This document shows positions 1 to 5,434 of a stretch of 6,444 bases of DNA, one piece after another; positions within the stretch are counted from its first letter, which is position 1; the number at the start of each line of letters is the position of its first letter. This stretch comes from Alphaproteobacteria bacterium (GTDB lineage: Bacteria > Pseudomonadota > Alphaproteobacteria > Micavibrionales > UBA2020). The notes beneath the pieces were generated by a model. It did no database searches. It was not told the DNA's origin and saw only the letters and a list, made by a program, of their open reading frames with translations. Made by a program: the position numbers and the translations under genes. The stretch lies in the NCBI GenBank assembly GCA_029266795.1, contig JAQSWE010000191.1:1-6444 (forward strand). Direction: 5' to 3'.

Positions 1-224
1 TGTCAGAACATGTGGAAACGCTGGTCGAGTTAGATGAAGAATTCAAAAAAGAGGCCGAACATTTGGGCGTGCCGTATTACGCGCGTGTGCAGACGGTTTC
101 GACGCATCCGCAGTTTATCGACGGCCTCGCCGATATGGTGATGGAAGAAATCGCCGGTAAGAAACAACCCAAAATCTGTGGCGGGAACTTTAAGCGCTGC
201 GGCTGCATCTCGGAGGCGGCATGA
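1..224 (+). CDS. hemH: Ferrochelatase, C-terminal fragment (5' end outside window)
   Basis: Ferrochelatase inserts Fe2+ into protoporphyrin IX, the last step of protoheme synthesis. Only the last 73 codons are present; the first complete codon is at position 3 and the frame is open to the left edge, so the GTG at 12 is an internal valine, not a start. The segment beginning SEHVETLVELD, followed by the GVPYYARV and FIDGLADMV stretches, matches the end of bacterial ferrochelatases, where the SEH region leads into the last helices. The C-terminus carries three cysteines in the pattern C-X6-C-X-C (codons at 177, 198 and 204). Some bacterial ferrochelatases, including that of Caulobacter, bind a [2Fe-2S] cluster through C-terminal cysteines, so this may be such an enzyme; the fourth ligand would lie outside the window. 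The stop TGA (222-224) overlaps the ATG of hemJ, indicating an operon. Confidence 0.93.
   Translation, partial: SEHVETLVELDEEFKKEAEHLGVPYYARVQTVSTHPQFIDGLADMVMEEIAGKKQPKICGGNFKRCGCISEAA
212..216 (+). promoter_or_regulatory. Ribosome binding site of hemJ
   Basis: A GGAGG Shine-Dalgarno sequence lies inside the last hemH codons, four bases before the ATG at 221. With the ATGA stop/start overlap it fixes the hemJ start and supports translational coupling to hemH. Confidence 0.75.
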
Positions 225-667
225 AAGAATTCATCTTCGCGCATTACGATGTTTTCAAATCGCTGCACCTGATCGCGGTCATCTCTTGGATGGCCGGGTT
301 ACTTTACCTGCCGCGCCTGTTCGTCTATCACGCCGATGCCGACAAGGCGTCGGAGCTGTCCGAAACGCTAAAGATCATGGAGCGCAAACTGCTGCGCCTC
401 ATCATGAACCCCGCCATGATTGCGGCCTATATTTTCGGCGTGTTGATGATATGGGCAAATGCCGACCTGCTAAAAATGCCCTGGATGCATATCAAAATCA
501 CCCTGGTCGTGTTGATGACCGTCTTTCATGCCGCGCGGGCACGCTGGCGGAAGGCCTTCGTGGTTGACGCGAACAAGCACAGCCATAAATTCTACCGTCG
601 CGTGAATGAAATCCCGACCATCCTGATGATCGTTATCGTGTTTATGGTCATCACGAAGCCGTTCTGA
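221..667 (+). CDS. hemJ: Protoporphyrinogen IX oxidase, HemJ type (membrane protein)
   Basis: HemJ oxidises protoporphyrinogen IX to protoporphyrin IX, the substrate of the ferrochelatase encoded just upstream. It replaces HemG/HemY in many Alphaproteobacteria and cyanobacteria. At 148 aa it has the normal family length. Visible hallmarks are the N-terminal segment with the conserved His16 (residues 14-37, ending in PRLFVYH, His37), a Leu-Arg-rich stretch before the second membrane helix, and the C-terminal YRRVNEIP motif (residues 125-132) before the last helix, which ends in ITKPF. Four hydrophobic helices can be drawn at about 12-32, 62-80, 90-106 and 131-146, so it sits in the inner membrane. 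The start is set by the GGAGG site and the 4-base overlap with hemH. No intrinsic terminator is visible after the stop, so read-through toward rho is possible, but rho also has its own promoter candidate. Confidence 0.95.
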   Translation: MKEFIFAHYDVFKSLHLIAVISWMAGLLYLPRLFVYHADADKASELSETLKIMERKLLRLIMNPAMIAAYIFGVLMIWANADLLKMPWMHIKITLVVLMTVFHAARARWRKAFVVDANKHSHKFYRRVNEIPTILMIVIVFMVITKPF

Positions 668-691
668 TTCCATAATGATTCCAATCGGCTA

Positions 692-748
692 GGTTTTACT
701 TAATACTTTAACGTTGACATACAACGGCTTCTTTGCTAAAACTAAAAC
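692..748 (+). promoter_or_regulatory. Candidate sigma-70-type promoter for rho
   Basis: A perfect -35 hexamer TTGACA lies at 714-719. With a 17-base spacer it is followed by TAAAAC at 737-742, four of six matches to the -10 consensus; the same hexamer recurs at 743-748. The segment before the -35 (692-713) is AT-rich and could act as an UP element. Transcription would start near 750-755, giving rho a leader of about 135-140 bases. This is inferred from consensus match and position only. Confidence 0.6.
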
Positions 749-775
749 CATCAAGCCTTAAATCAAAGGGCAGAC

Positions 776-891
776 CCCGCCGGAATTTCCGCCGCGGGCG
801 TGGCATCCAAACATCCACCATCAGCGAAAACGAAATTCCCATCATCGCAACCCGACTTTTCCCGACTTAAAAGAACGAAAGAACAACACAA
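776..891 (+). promoter_or_regulatory. Candidate rho mRNA leader: GC hairpin then C-rich, G-poor stretch
   Basis: Within the untranslated leader, CCCGC (776-780) can pair with GCGGG (794-798) and CGG (781-783) with CCG (789-791), giving an eight-pair stem with a two-base bulge. The following 86 bases (806-891) contain about 28 C and 9 G and include two copies of CCCGACTT. A long C-rich, G-poor, poorly structured RNA is the usual character of a Rho-loading (rut) site. Rho of E. coli represses itself by terminating in its own leader, so the same may occur here. The rho start at 892 is a GTG without a clear Shine-Dalgarno sequence, which would fit weak, controlled initiation. The regulatory role is inference. 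Confidence 0.45.
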
Positions 892-2367
892 GTGGCAAAA
901 CCCCCCAGACATTCCGGCCCCCGTCACGGCGGCGGATCCCGTCATCACGGCGGACACGGCGGCAACAATAACGACGGAAACGATTTCCCGCATCAGGGTC
1001 CGCAATCCGATGTGACCCCGGAAGAAGAAGCCGCAGCTGCAAAGCGCGACCCGAACGCCAAGGTCATGGATCTGCACGAACTGAAAACAAAATCGCCCGC
1101 TGATCTTCTCGCCTATGCCGAAGGCCTCCAGCTGGAAAACGCCTCCGCGATGCGCAAACAGGAAATGATGTTCGCGATCCTGAAGCGCCTTGCCGAACAG
1201 GACGTTCCCATTCTTGGCGCGGGCGTTTTGGAAGTATTGCAGGACGGCTTCGGCTTCCTGCGCTCCCCTGAAGAAAACTACCTGCCCGGCCCCGACGATA
1301 TTTACGTCTCCCCTTCGCAGATCAAGCGCTTCGGCCTGCGCACCGGTGACACGGTGGAAGGCGAAATCCGCGCACCGAAAGATAACGAGCGTTATTTCGC
1401 TCTCCTGCGCGTCAACCAGATCAATTTTGAAAACCCGGACAATATCCGCCACCGGATCAACTTCGACAACCTGACCCCGCTTTATCCCGACCGCAAAATC
1501 AAGCTGGAATTGGATGATCCGACCGACAAGGGCGGGGGCGTCAAGAAAGAAACTCGCACAAACAAGAATGCCGCTGTACAGCTGCAGCGCGTGATTGAAC
1601 TTGTCTCACCGCTCGGTTTCGGGCAGCGCGCGCTCATCGTGGCGCCGCCCCGTACCGGTAAAACCGTGATGATGCAGAACATCGCGCATTCGATCGAAAC
1701 CAACCATCCGGGCGTTTACCTGATTGTCCTCCTCATCGACGAACGTCCCGAGGAAGTGACCGACATGGCGCGCTCCGTCAAGGGCGAAGTCATCTCTTCC
1801 ACCTTCGATGAACCTGCCGCGCGTCACGTGCAGGTCGCCGAAATGGTGCTGGAAAAAGCAAAACGCCTCGTCGAACATAAACGCGACGTGGTTATTCTGC
1901 TCGACTCCGTCACACGCCTTGGCCGTGCTTACAACACGGTCGTGCCGTCGTCAGGCAAAGTCCTGACCGGCGGTGTCGATGCGAACGCGCTGCAACGTCC
2001 GAAACGCTTCTTCGGCGCGGCGCGTAACATCGAACAGGGCGGCTCGCTCACCATCATCTCGACCGCGCTGATCGATACCGGTTCGCGCATGGACGAGGTG
2101 ATTTTCGAGGAATTCAAAGGTACCGGTAACTCGGAAATCGTCCTCGACCGCAAGCTGTCCGACAAGCGCGTCTTCCCCGCAATCGACATCCAGAAATCCG
2201 GCACGCGGAAAGAAGAACTGCTCGTCGAGCAGGGCATGCTTTCCAAGATGTGGATCCTGCGCAAGCTAATGTCGCCCATGGGCACGACCGACAGCATGGA
2301 GTTCCTCATCGATAAAATGAAGGACACCAAGAACAACGAAGAGTTCTTCAAGCTGATGAACCAGTAA
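892..2367 (+). CDS. rho: Transcription termination factor Rho
   Basis: Rho is a hexameric RNA-dependent ATPase/helicase that loads on C-rich nascent RNA and ends transcription. Seen in the 491 aa: a low-complexity tail (1-58, rich in His, Gly and Asn); the Rho N-terminal helical and cold-shock RNA-binding domains (about 59-200, including VLQDGFGFLRS and PDDIYVSPSQIKRFGLRTGD); an unusual linker (about 210-235); and the RecA-like ATPase. In the ATPase the P-loop is APPRTGKT (251-258), the catalytic Glu is E284 in LLIDERPEEV, Walker B ends at D338, the arginine valve is R342, the R-loop lysine is K371 in RPKRFFGAARN, and the arginine finger is R439 in SGTRKEELL. All key residues are present. E. 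coli Rho is 419 aa; the excess is the N-terminal tail and the linker segment. The GTG start is the likely one; ATG at 1066 (M59) is an alternative that would give an E. coli-like N-terminus, but the sequence between is open and coding-like. Confidence 0.98.
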   Translation: MAKPPRHSGPRHGGGSRHHGGHGGNNNDGNDFPHQGPQSDVTPEEEAAAAKRDPNAKVMDLHELKTKSPADLLAYAEGLQLENASAMRKQEMMFAILKRLAEQDVPILGAGVLEVLQDGFGFLRSPEENYLPGPDDIYVSPSQIKRFGLRTGDTVEGEIRAPKDNERYFALLRVNQINFENPDNIRHRINFDNLTPLYPDRKIKLELDDPTDKGGGVKKETRTNKNAAVQLQRVIELVSPLGFGQRALIVAPPRTGKTVMMQNIAHSIETNHPGVYLIVLLIDERPEEVTDMARSVKGEVISSTFDEPAARHVQVAEMVLEKAKRLVEHKRDVVILLDSVTRLGRAYNTVVPSSGKVLTGGVDANALQRPKRFFGAARNIEQGGSLTIISTALIDTGSRMDEVIFEEFKGTGNSEIVLDRKLSDKRVFPAIDIQKSGTRKEELLVEQGMLSKMWILRKLMSPMGTTDSMEFLIDKMKDTKNNEEFFKLMNQ

Positions 2368-2369
2368 GG
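2366..2369 (+). promoter_or_regulatory. Ribosome binding site overlapping the rho stop codon
   Basis: AAGG formed by the end of the rho TAA stop and the next two bases lies five bases before the ATG at 2375. It decides the start of the DUF2314-like gene and suggests re-initiation by ribosomes finishing rho. Confidence 0.5.
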
Positions 2370-2374
2370 TTACG

Positions 2375-2896
2375 ATGCCGAGCACCGGTGTTATCCTCAC
2401 GATACTGGCGATAGCTGTCGCACTTTTCCTCATCCGGGAACATTTTCTTCTTTGGAAGGGATCAAAGCAGCGCCGCCAGCTCTGGGTTCAGTTCAAGCCG
2501 GATGACCCCCTTATTCTTGCCGCCGCCGAAAAGGCGCGCGCACTGCTGCCGCTTTTCGACAGCTTGCGGGAAAAATATCCGCGCTTCTCGTCGCTCGCTT
2601 TGGGGCCGATTCAGGAAGACGGCGATACCACGCCCGTGCTCGTACGGCGCAAGGTGCCGGAAGGCTACATGGTATGCCGTGCCAAAAACAAGAAGGACGG
2701 TACCGCCACGGAAGTCGGTGAAGAATTCCTCGCTAAAACCGAAGACATTGTGGACTGGATCGTTTACGAGAGCGAAAAGAAAGACCGCATTTACGGTGGA
2801 TATACCCTGCGCGCCGTCGTCGAAATCGCCGAGCGCGACGGTTTCCACGTTCCGCCGCCAGCCCGCCGTCAGTTCGAGAAATTTGTCGACGCCTAA
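2375..2896 (+). CDS. Small membrane-anchored DUF2314-like protein
   Basis: This 173-aa protein has one N-terminal hydrophobic helix (about 5-27) followed by a basic stretch (KGSKQRR, 29-34), which predicts a single-pass protein with the soluble part in the cytoplasm. The soluble part resembles the DUF2314 (YegJ-like) domain: an A-x-x-x-A-R-x-x-L-P-x-F helix near 50-61, then an acidic-aromatic segment DIVDWIVYE (124-132) and the closing GGYTLRA motif (141-147). The function of DUF2314 is not established, so none is assigned. The start is supported by AAGG (2366-2369), which overlaps the rho stop; only seven bases separate the genes, so it is very likely co-transcribed with rho. Its stop TAA (2894-2896) overlaps the stop of the convergent gene. 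The DUF2314 call is from motif memory and needs a profile search. Confidence 0.8.
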   Translation: MPSTGVILTILAIAVALFLIREHFLLWKGSKQRRQLWVQFKPDDPLILAAAEKARALLPLFDSLREKYPRFSSLALGPIQEDGDTTPVLVRRKVPEGYMVCRAKNKKDGTATEVGEEFLAKTEDIVDWIVYESEKKDRIYGGYTLRAVVEIAERDGFHVPPPARRQFEKFVDA

Positions 2897-4530
2897 GGCG
2901 CGCCTGCCGTTTTGCCGACCATTTTCAGCAGCGTCAGCACCCAAGCCGGTTTCTGGAACGCGAAAAACGCGCAGAGAAGCCATGCCACAAGCGTTGTTCC
3001 CAGCGCATGGGTGCCTTGTTCGCCCGCTGCTGGCAATCCTGTATCGGACTTGTCCATGACTTCGCCCGGCAGCAGTTTTTGCAGTGCGCCTGCCGCCATG
3101 TATTTTATTGTCAGCCAGGCGACAACATATCCCGCCAGCCATACCAGAAGCTCGGCCACGAATGCGAAACGCCCGTATCCCAGTGCGCCAATCTTCGCGG
3201 CATTATAGGTTTGCGCCGGACTTAAATAGTAGGCCGCATACAAGCCCGCCGCGAGAACGGTACCGATCATCAATCCCTTGATCCGCGGGCCGCGGCTGAT
3301 GGCGAGCACGGCGTCGCTTGCATACTTGATCGCCGCTTTTGTAAAGCGCTCCGAGATGACAAGCGGATATCCGGCCGTAATCTTTTGGTATACCTGCCGC
3401 TTCGAGTGGTGAGACAGCCCGCTCAGAATCTGCCGGAGCACCCTGTATTTGCACGCCTGCGCGATCAGGGCTTCCGCCGCCAAAGGTCCTTTGGAGAGCT
3501 TGAACAGCGCATTGATGCCCGGTTTGATAACAGGGTCCAGCACGGGGTCAATGCCCATTATCTTGCCGGTCAGCCCCGCGATACCGGACGGGTATTGCTT
3601 GCCCTCGATCGAAAATTCGACATTTGCGATAGGCAGAAAAGCAAGAAACGGAATGACGAGCAGTTTCTGTTCCGTGTTCTGGTTCAGCCTGAAAATTTCG
3701 GCGTGGTCTTCCGTTGCCAGCTCCCGCACACCCAGCCGGTCGATAATTTCCTGCAGGTCGACGGGCATCAGTTCGCGGTCCATTTCGAACTTGGCCTCGG
3801 CATGGAATGTCATGTCATAGGTATGCGTCCAAAACCCGCTGCGGTCGCATTCGGTGCAGCCGATCTTGGCCAGCCCGCGGCAGACATTGCAGCGCACCGT
3901 TTTTGCGCCGCTGCAGGACAGGCACAAAATTTTCCCCGTTGATGCGCAGCGCTGGCAGGGAATGCGCCCGCCATCGCCCGACTGTATGCCGCCGCTGCCA
4001 TGGCAGGCAGGGCAGGCCGCCTGTCCGGTCACGCCGCAGGCAACACAGCCGACCCCGCCGGTGCCGCTGCATGTCGTGCATGGGTATTGCGTAAGACCTG
4101 CGCATTTCGAACAGGTGTCGACGACGCAGAATTCCTTTTGCGTGACTTTCAGGGGATGCTTGAATGGTTTTATGCCCCAGCCGCGCGCAGGGTCTTTGTC
4201 CAGAAGTTGAAGCAGCTCGATCTGCACGTTTTTGTCCGTCACCGCATCCGGCGCCAGTGCATTTGCAGCGGCAATTACCGCGGCCTCGTTACCAAGCACC
4301 TTCCCGTGCTCCCGCTTGCCGCTCAATTGGCCTTTGACGAAGTCGGGTTTCAGCTCGATAAAAATCGCCCCAGGCAACTGATGCACGAGCGTTTCGTGGC
4401 GCGCCAGCCGCACTTGCTCGGCCTTCAGCCCGTTACCGTCGACCATACGCCCCAGCGTTTCGGCCGCTTTTTGGCCGATCTGGAAATGCTGCTCGGACGG
4501 CTGTTCCGGGACGATATCCGGCTCCGACAT
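2893..4530 (-). CDS. Membrane protein with eight-CXXC, DnaJ-like zinc-binding region; no J domain
   Basis: I do not recognise this 545-aa family. Residues 1-130 are soluble and without a recognised motif. Residues 140-228 hold eight CXXC motifs, starting at C140, C151, C162, C173, then C192, C203, C214, C225. Several are followed by G-x-G, as in the CXXCXGXG repeats of the DnaJ/Hsp40 zinc region (for example CTTCSGTGG and CPACHGSGG). Sixteen paired cysteines could bind four Zn2+. No HPD motif or J domain is present, so it is not a DnaJ. A mixed domain follows (about 230-415). Hydrophobic helices at about 419-437, 455-478 and 508-526 anchor the C-terminus in the membrane. The start ATG (4528-4530) overlaps the stop of the upstream hydrolase gene as TAATG, with a GGGAG ribosome site at about 4538-4542. 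Zinc binding is inference from the motif; a role in protein folding or assembly at the membrane is possible but unproven. Confidence 0.9.
   Translation of the reverse strand: MSEPDIVPEQPSEQHFQIGQKAAETLGRMVDGNGLKAEQVRLARHETLVHQLPGAIFIELKPDFVKGQLSGKREHGKVLGNEAAVIAAANALAPDAVTDKNVQIELLQLLDKDPARGWGIKPFKHPLKVTQKEFCVVDTCSKCAGLTQYPCTTCSGTGGVGCVACGVTGQAACPACHGSGGIQSGDGGRIPCQRCASTGKILCLSCSGAKTVRCNVCRGLAKIGCTECDRSGFWTHTYDMTFHAEAKFEMDRELMPVDLQEIIDRLGVRELATEDHAEIFRLNQNTEQKLLVIPFLAFLPIANVEFSIEGKQYPSGIAGLTGKIMGIDPVLDPVIKPGINALFKLSKGPLAAEALIAQACKYRVLRQILSGLSHHSKRQVYQKITAGYPLVISERFTKAAIKYASDAVLAISRGPRIKGLMIGTVLAAGLYAAYYLSPAQTYNAAKIGALGYGRFAFVAELLVWLAGYVVAWLTIKYMAAGALQKLLPGEVMDKSDTGLPAAGEQGTHALGTTLVAWLLCAFFAFQKPAWVLTLLKMVGKTAGAP
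3847..4113 (-). repeat. Eight-unit CXXC protein repeat, 11-residue period
   Basis: The codons for residues 140-228 of the membrane protein encode two blocks of four CXXC units. Within each block every unit begins exactly 11 residues (33 bases) after the previous one; the blocks are offset by 19 residues because of a Gly/Ser-rich spacer (residues 181-189). The unit consensus is CXXCXGXG plus three variable residues. The repetition is clear in protein but diverged in DNA, so it is an old duplication rather than a recent one. Confidence 0.85.
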
Positions 4531-5246
4531 TATTTTCTCCCGCGCTTGGCAAGATGCTGGGCGAGGAAATCCGCCGTGCGTGCATTCGCCATGCGTGCGG
4601 CTTCCTTATCATAGTGCTGCCCGCCCTCGCGCGCGAAGGCATGGTCAACATCGGGATAGACATGGATCTCGACATTCTTGTGCTTGTTGAGCGCGCTCAG
4701 GATTTTCTGTTGCGCCGCGATTGGCACATATTTGTCTTTCTCCGCGATATGCATCAGCAACTGATGCTTGATGCTGCCCGCTTCCTCCAGCATGTCCTGA
4801 ATGCCGACGCCGTAATAGCTGACGTTGCAATCCGCATCCGACCGTGTCGCCATCAGGAAGGCGAGCTTGCCGCCGAGGCAGTAGCCCATCGTGCCGGCCT
4901 TGCCGGTGCAGTTTTCGTCCTTGCGGATATGCGCGAGGGTGGATTTCAGGTCTTCGATACCAAGGTCGACATTGAAGCCTTGGTAGAGTTCGAAAGCGCG
5001 CGCCCATTCCGCTTCTGATTTGTCGGTCAGCTGGATCCCGGGCTCTTGCCGCCAGAAAAGGTCGGGCGCAATCGCGATAAAACCGGCCACCGCCAGATTG
5101 TCGCAGATGGTGCGCATGCCGGCATTGATGCCAAAAATTTCCTGAATGACGACGACCGCGCCCGCGGGAAGGTCGCTTTCCGGATAGGCGACATAGGCGC
5201 TGAAACTGCCGCCATCATCTGCGTTGATCGAAATTTCTTTTTTCAT
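4530..5246 (-). CDS. Dienelactone hydrolase family alpha/beta hydrolase
   Basis: This 238-aa protein has the length and fold signature of dienelactone hydrolase (carboxymethylenebutenolidase), which opens dienelactone to maleylacetate in chlorocatechol breakdown; many family members in other contexts have unknown substrates. The triad is complete: nucleophile C123 in MGYCLGG, D171 in AEKDKYVP and H202 in DVDHAFAR. These are the same residue numbers as in the Pseudomonas enzyme. E36 in VIQEIFG, which gates the nucleophile in that enzyme, and R206 are also present, but position 81 is Trp rather than the substrate-binding Arg, with Arg at 83, so the substrate may differ. There is no signal peptide, so it is cytoplasmic. 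AGGGG at 5253-5257 precedes the ATG at 5246. No other aromatic-degradation gene is visible here. The stop overlaps the start of the eight-CXXC gene (TAATG), so the two are coupled. Confidence 0.93.
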   Translation of the reverse strand: MKKEISINADDGGSFSAYVAYPESDLPAGAVVVIQEIFGINAGMRTICDNLAVAGFIAIAPDLFWRQEPGIQLTDKSEAEWARAFELYQGFNVDLGIEDLKSTLAHIRKDENCTGKAGTMGYCLGGKLAFLMATRSDADCNVSYYGVGIQDMLEEAGSIKHQLLMHIAEKDKYVPIAAQQKILSALNKHKNVEIHVYPDVDHAFAREGGQHYDKEAARMANARTADFLAQHLAKRGRK

Positions 5247-5252
5247 AAATTA

Positions 5253-5257
5253 CCCCT
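5253..5257 (-). promoter_or_regulatory. Ribosome binding site of the dienelactone hydrolase gene
   Basis: AGGGG on the minus strand, six bases before the ATG at 5246. It supports this start; no other in-frame start lies nearby with a comparable site. Confidence 0.55.
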
Positions 5258-5271
5258 ATCGGCTCTTTGAC

Positions 5272-5299
5272 AGACTATCTTCTTATGCCCAAGGGTCAA
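5272..5299 (-). promoter_or_regulatory. Weak promoter candidate upstream of the hydrolase gene
   Basis: On the minus strand TTGACC (5299-5294) is followed, after 16 bases, by TAGTCT (5277-5272). The -35 is five of six, the -10 only three of six. It would serve the hydrolase and the eight-CXXC gene. Alternatively these genes are read from a promoter upstream of the YyaL-like gene, since the gap between them is under 90 bases and contains no clear terminator. Confidence 0.3.
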
Positions 5300-5313
5300 C
5301 AGCAATCTAGCCT

Positions 5314-5434
5314 TTAGCCATCATTGGCCGCTTCATGGCGGCGGCGGGCGCGTTCTTCCAGCAGCATCGCGCGCAGGGCATCTGGATCTGTGACAGGCGC
5401 TGAACAGGCGCGCCCAAAACATACATAGGCCGGG
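5314..5434 (-). pseudogene. Out-of-frame C-terminal segment of the YyaL-like gene
   Basis: Read one base out of phase with the main frame, the minus strand from about 5430 encodes PAYVCFGRACSAPVTD, then a Leu/Arg-rich helix ending NDG and a TAA stop at 5314-5316. This is the usual YyaL ending, with its paired-cysteine YVC-x4-C-x2-PV motif. Removing one C from the CCC run at 5432-5434 would join the frames as ISLPAYVC. The family normally has a longer stretch (about 30 more residues by my memory) between the preceding beta strand and YVC, so an out-of-frame deletion is also possible. A TGA in this frame a few codons upstream shows it cannot be read on its own. Confidence 0.8.

Noticed and set aside
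700..712. TTAA-TACT-TTAAC resembling a CtrA site upstream of rho.
   Set aside because: The CtrA consensus needs seven bases between the halves; here there are four.
800..1015. A 71-codon GTG-started frame spanning the rho leader and the rho start, reminiscent of the E. coli rho leader peptide.
   Set aside because: It has no ribosome binding site, starts in the base of a GC-rich hairpin and runs out of frame through rho; its Pro/Thr/Ala composition looks like a shadow of the C-rich leader and the rho tail.
3995..4006. A perfect 12-base palindrome, CTGCCATGGCAG.
   Set aside because: It falls inside the CPACHGSGG coding stretch of the Cys-rich repeat and follows from codon use; no operator context.
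4000..4614. A 204-codon + strand open frame opposite the eight-CXXC gene and the hydrolase end.
   Set aside because: It lies wholly antisense to two well-supported genes, shows no recognisable motif and lacks a convincing start; long shadow frames are common in GC-rich coding DNA.
5267..5272. TTGACA on the + strand upstream of the hydrolase gene.
   Set aside because: No -10 element follows at usual spacing and no + strand gene lies downstream.
5317..5339. GCCAT/ATGGC inverted repeat near the end of the YyaL-like gene, considered as a terminator.
   Set aside because: The stem is only five pairs with a 13-base loop and no T run on either strand, and it overlaps the C-terminal coding remnant.
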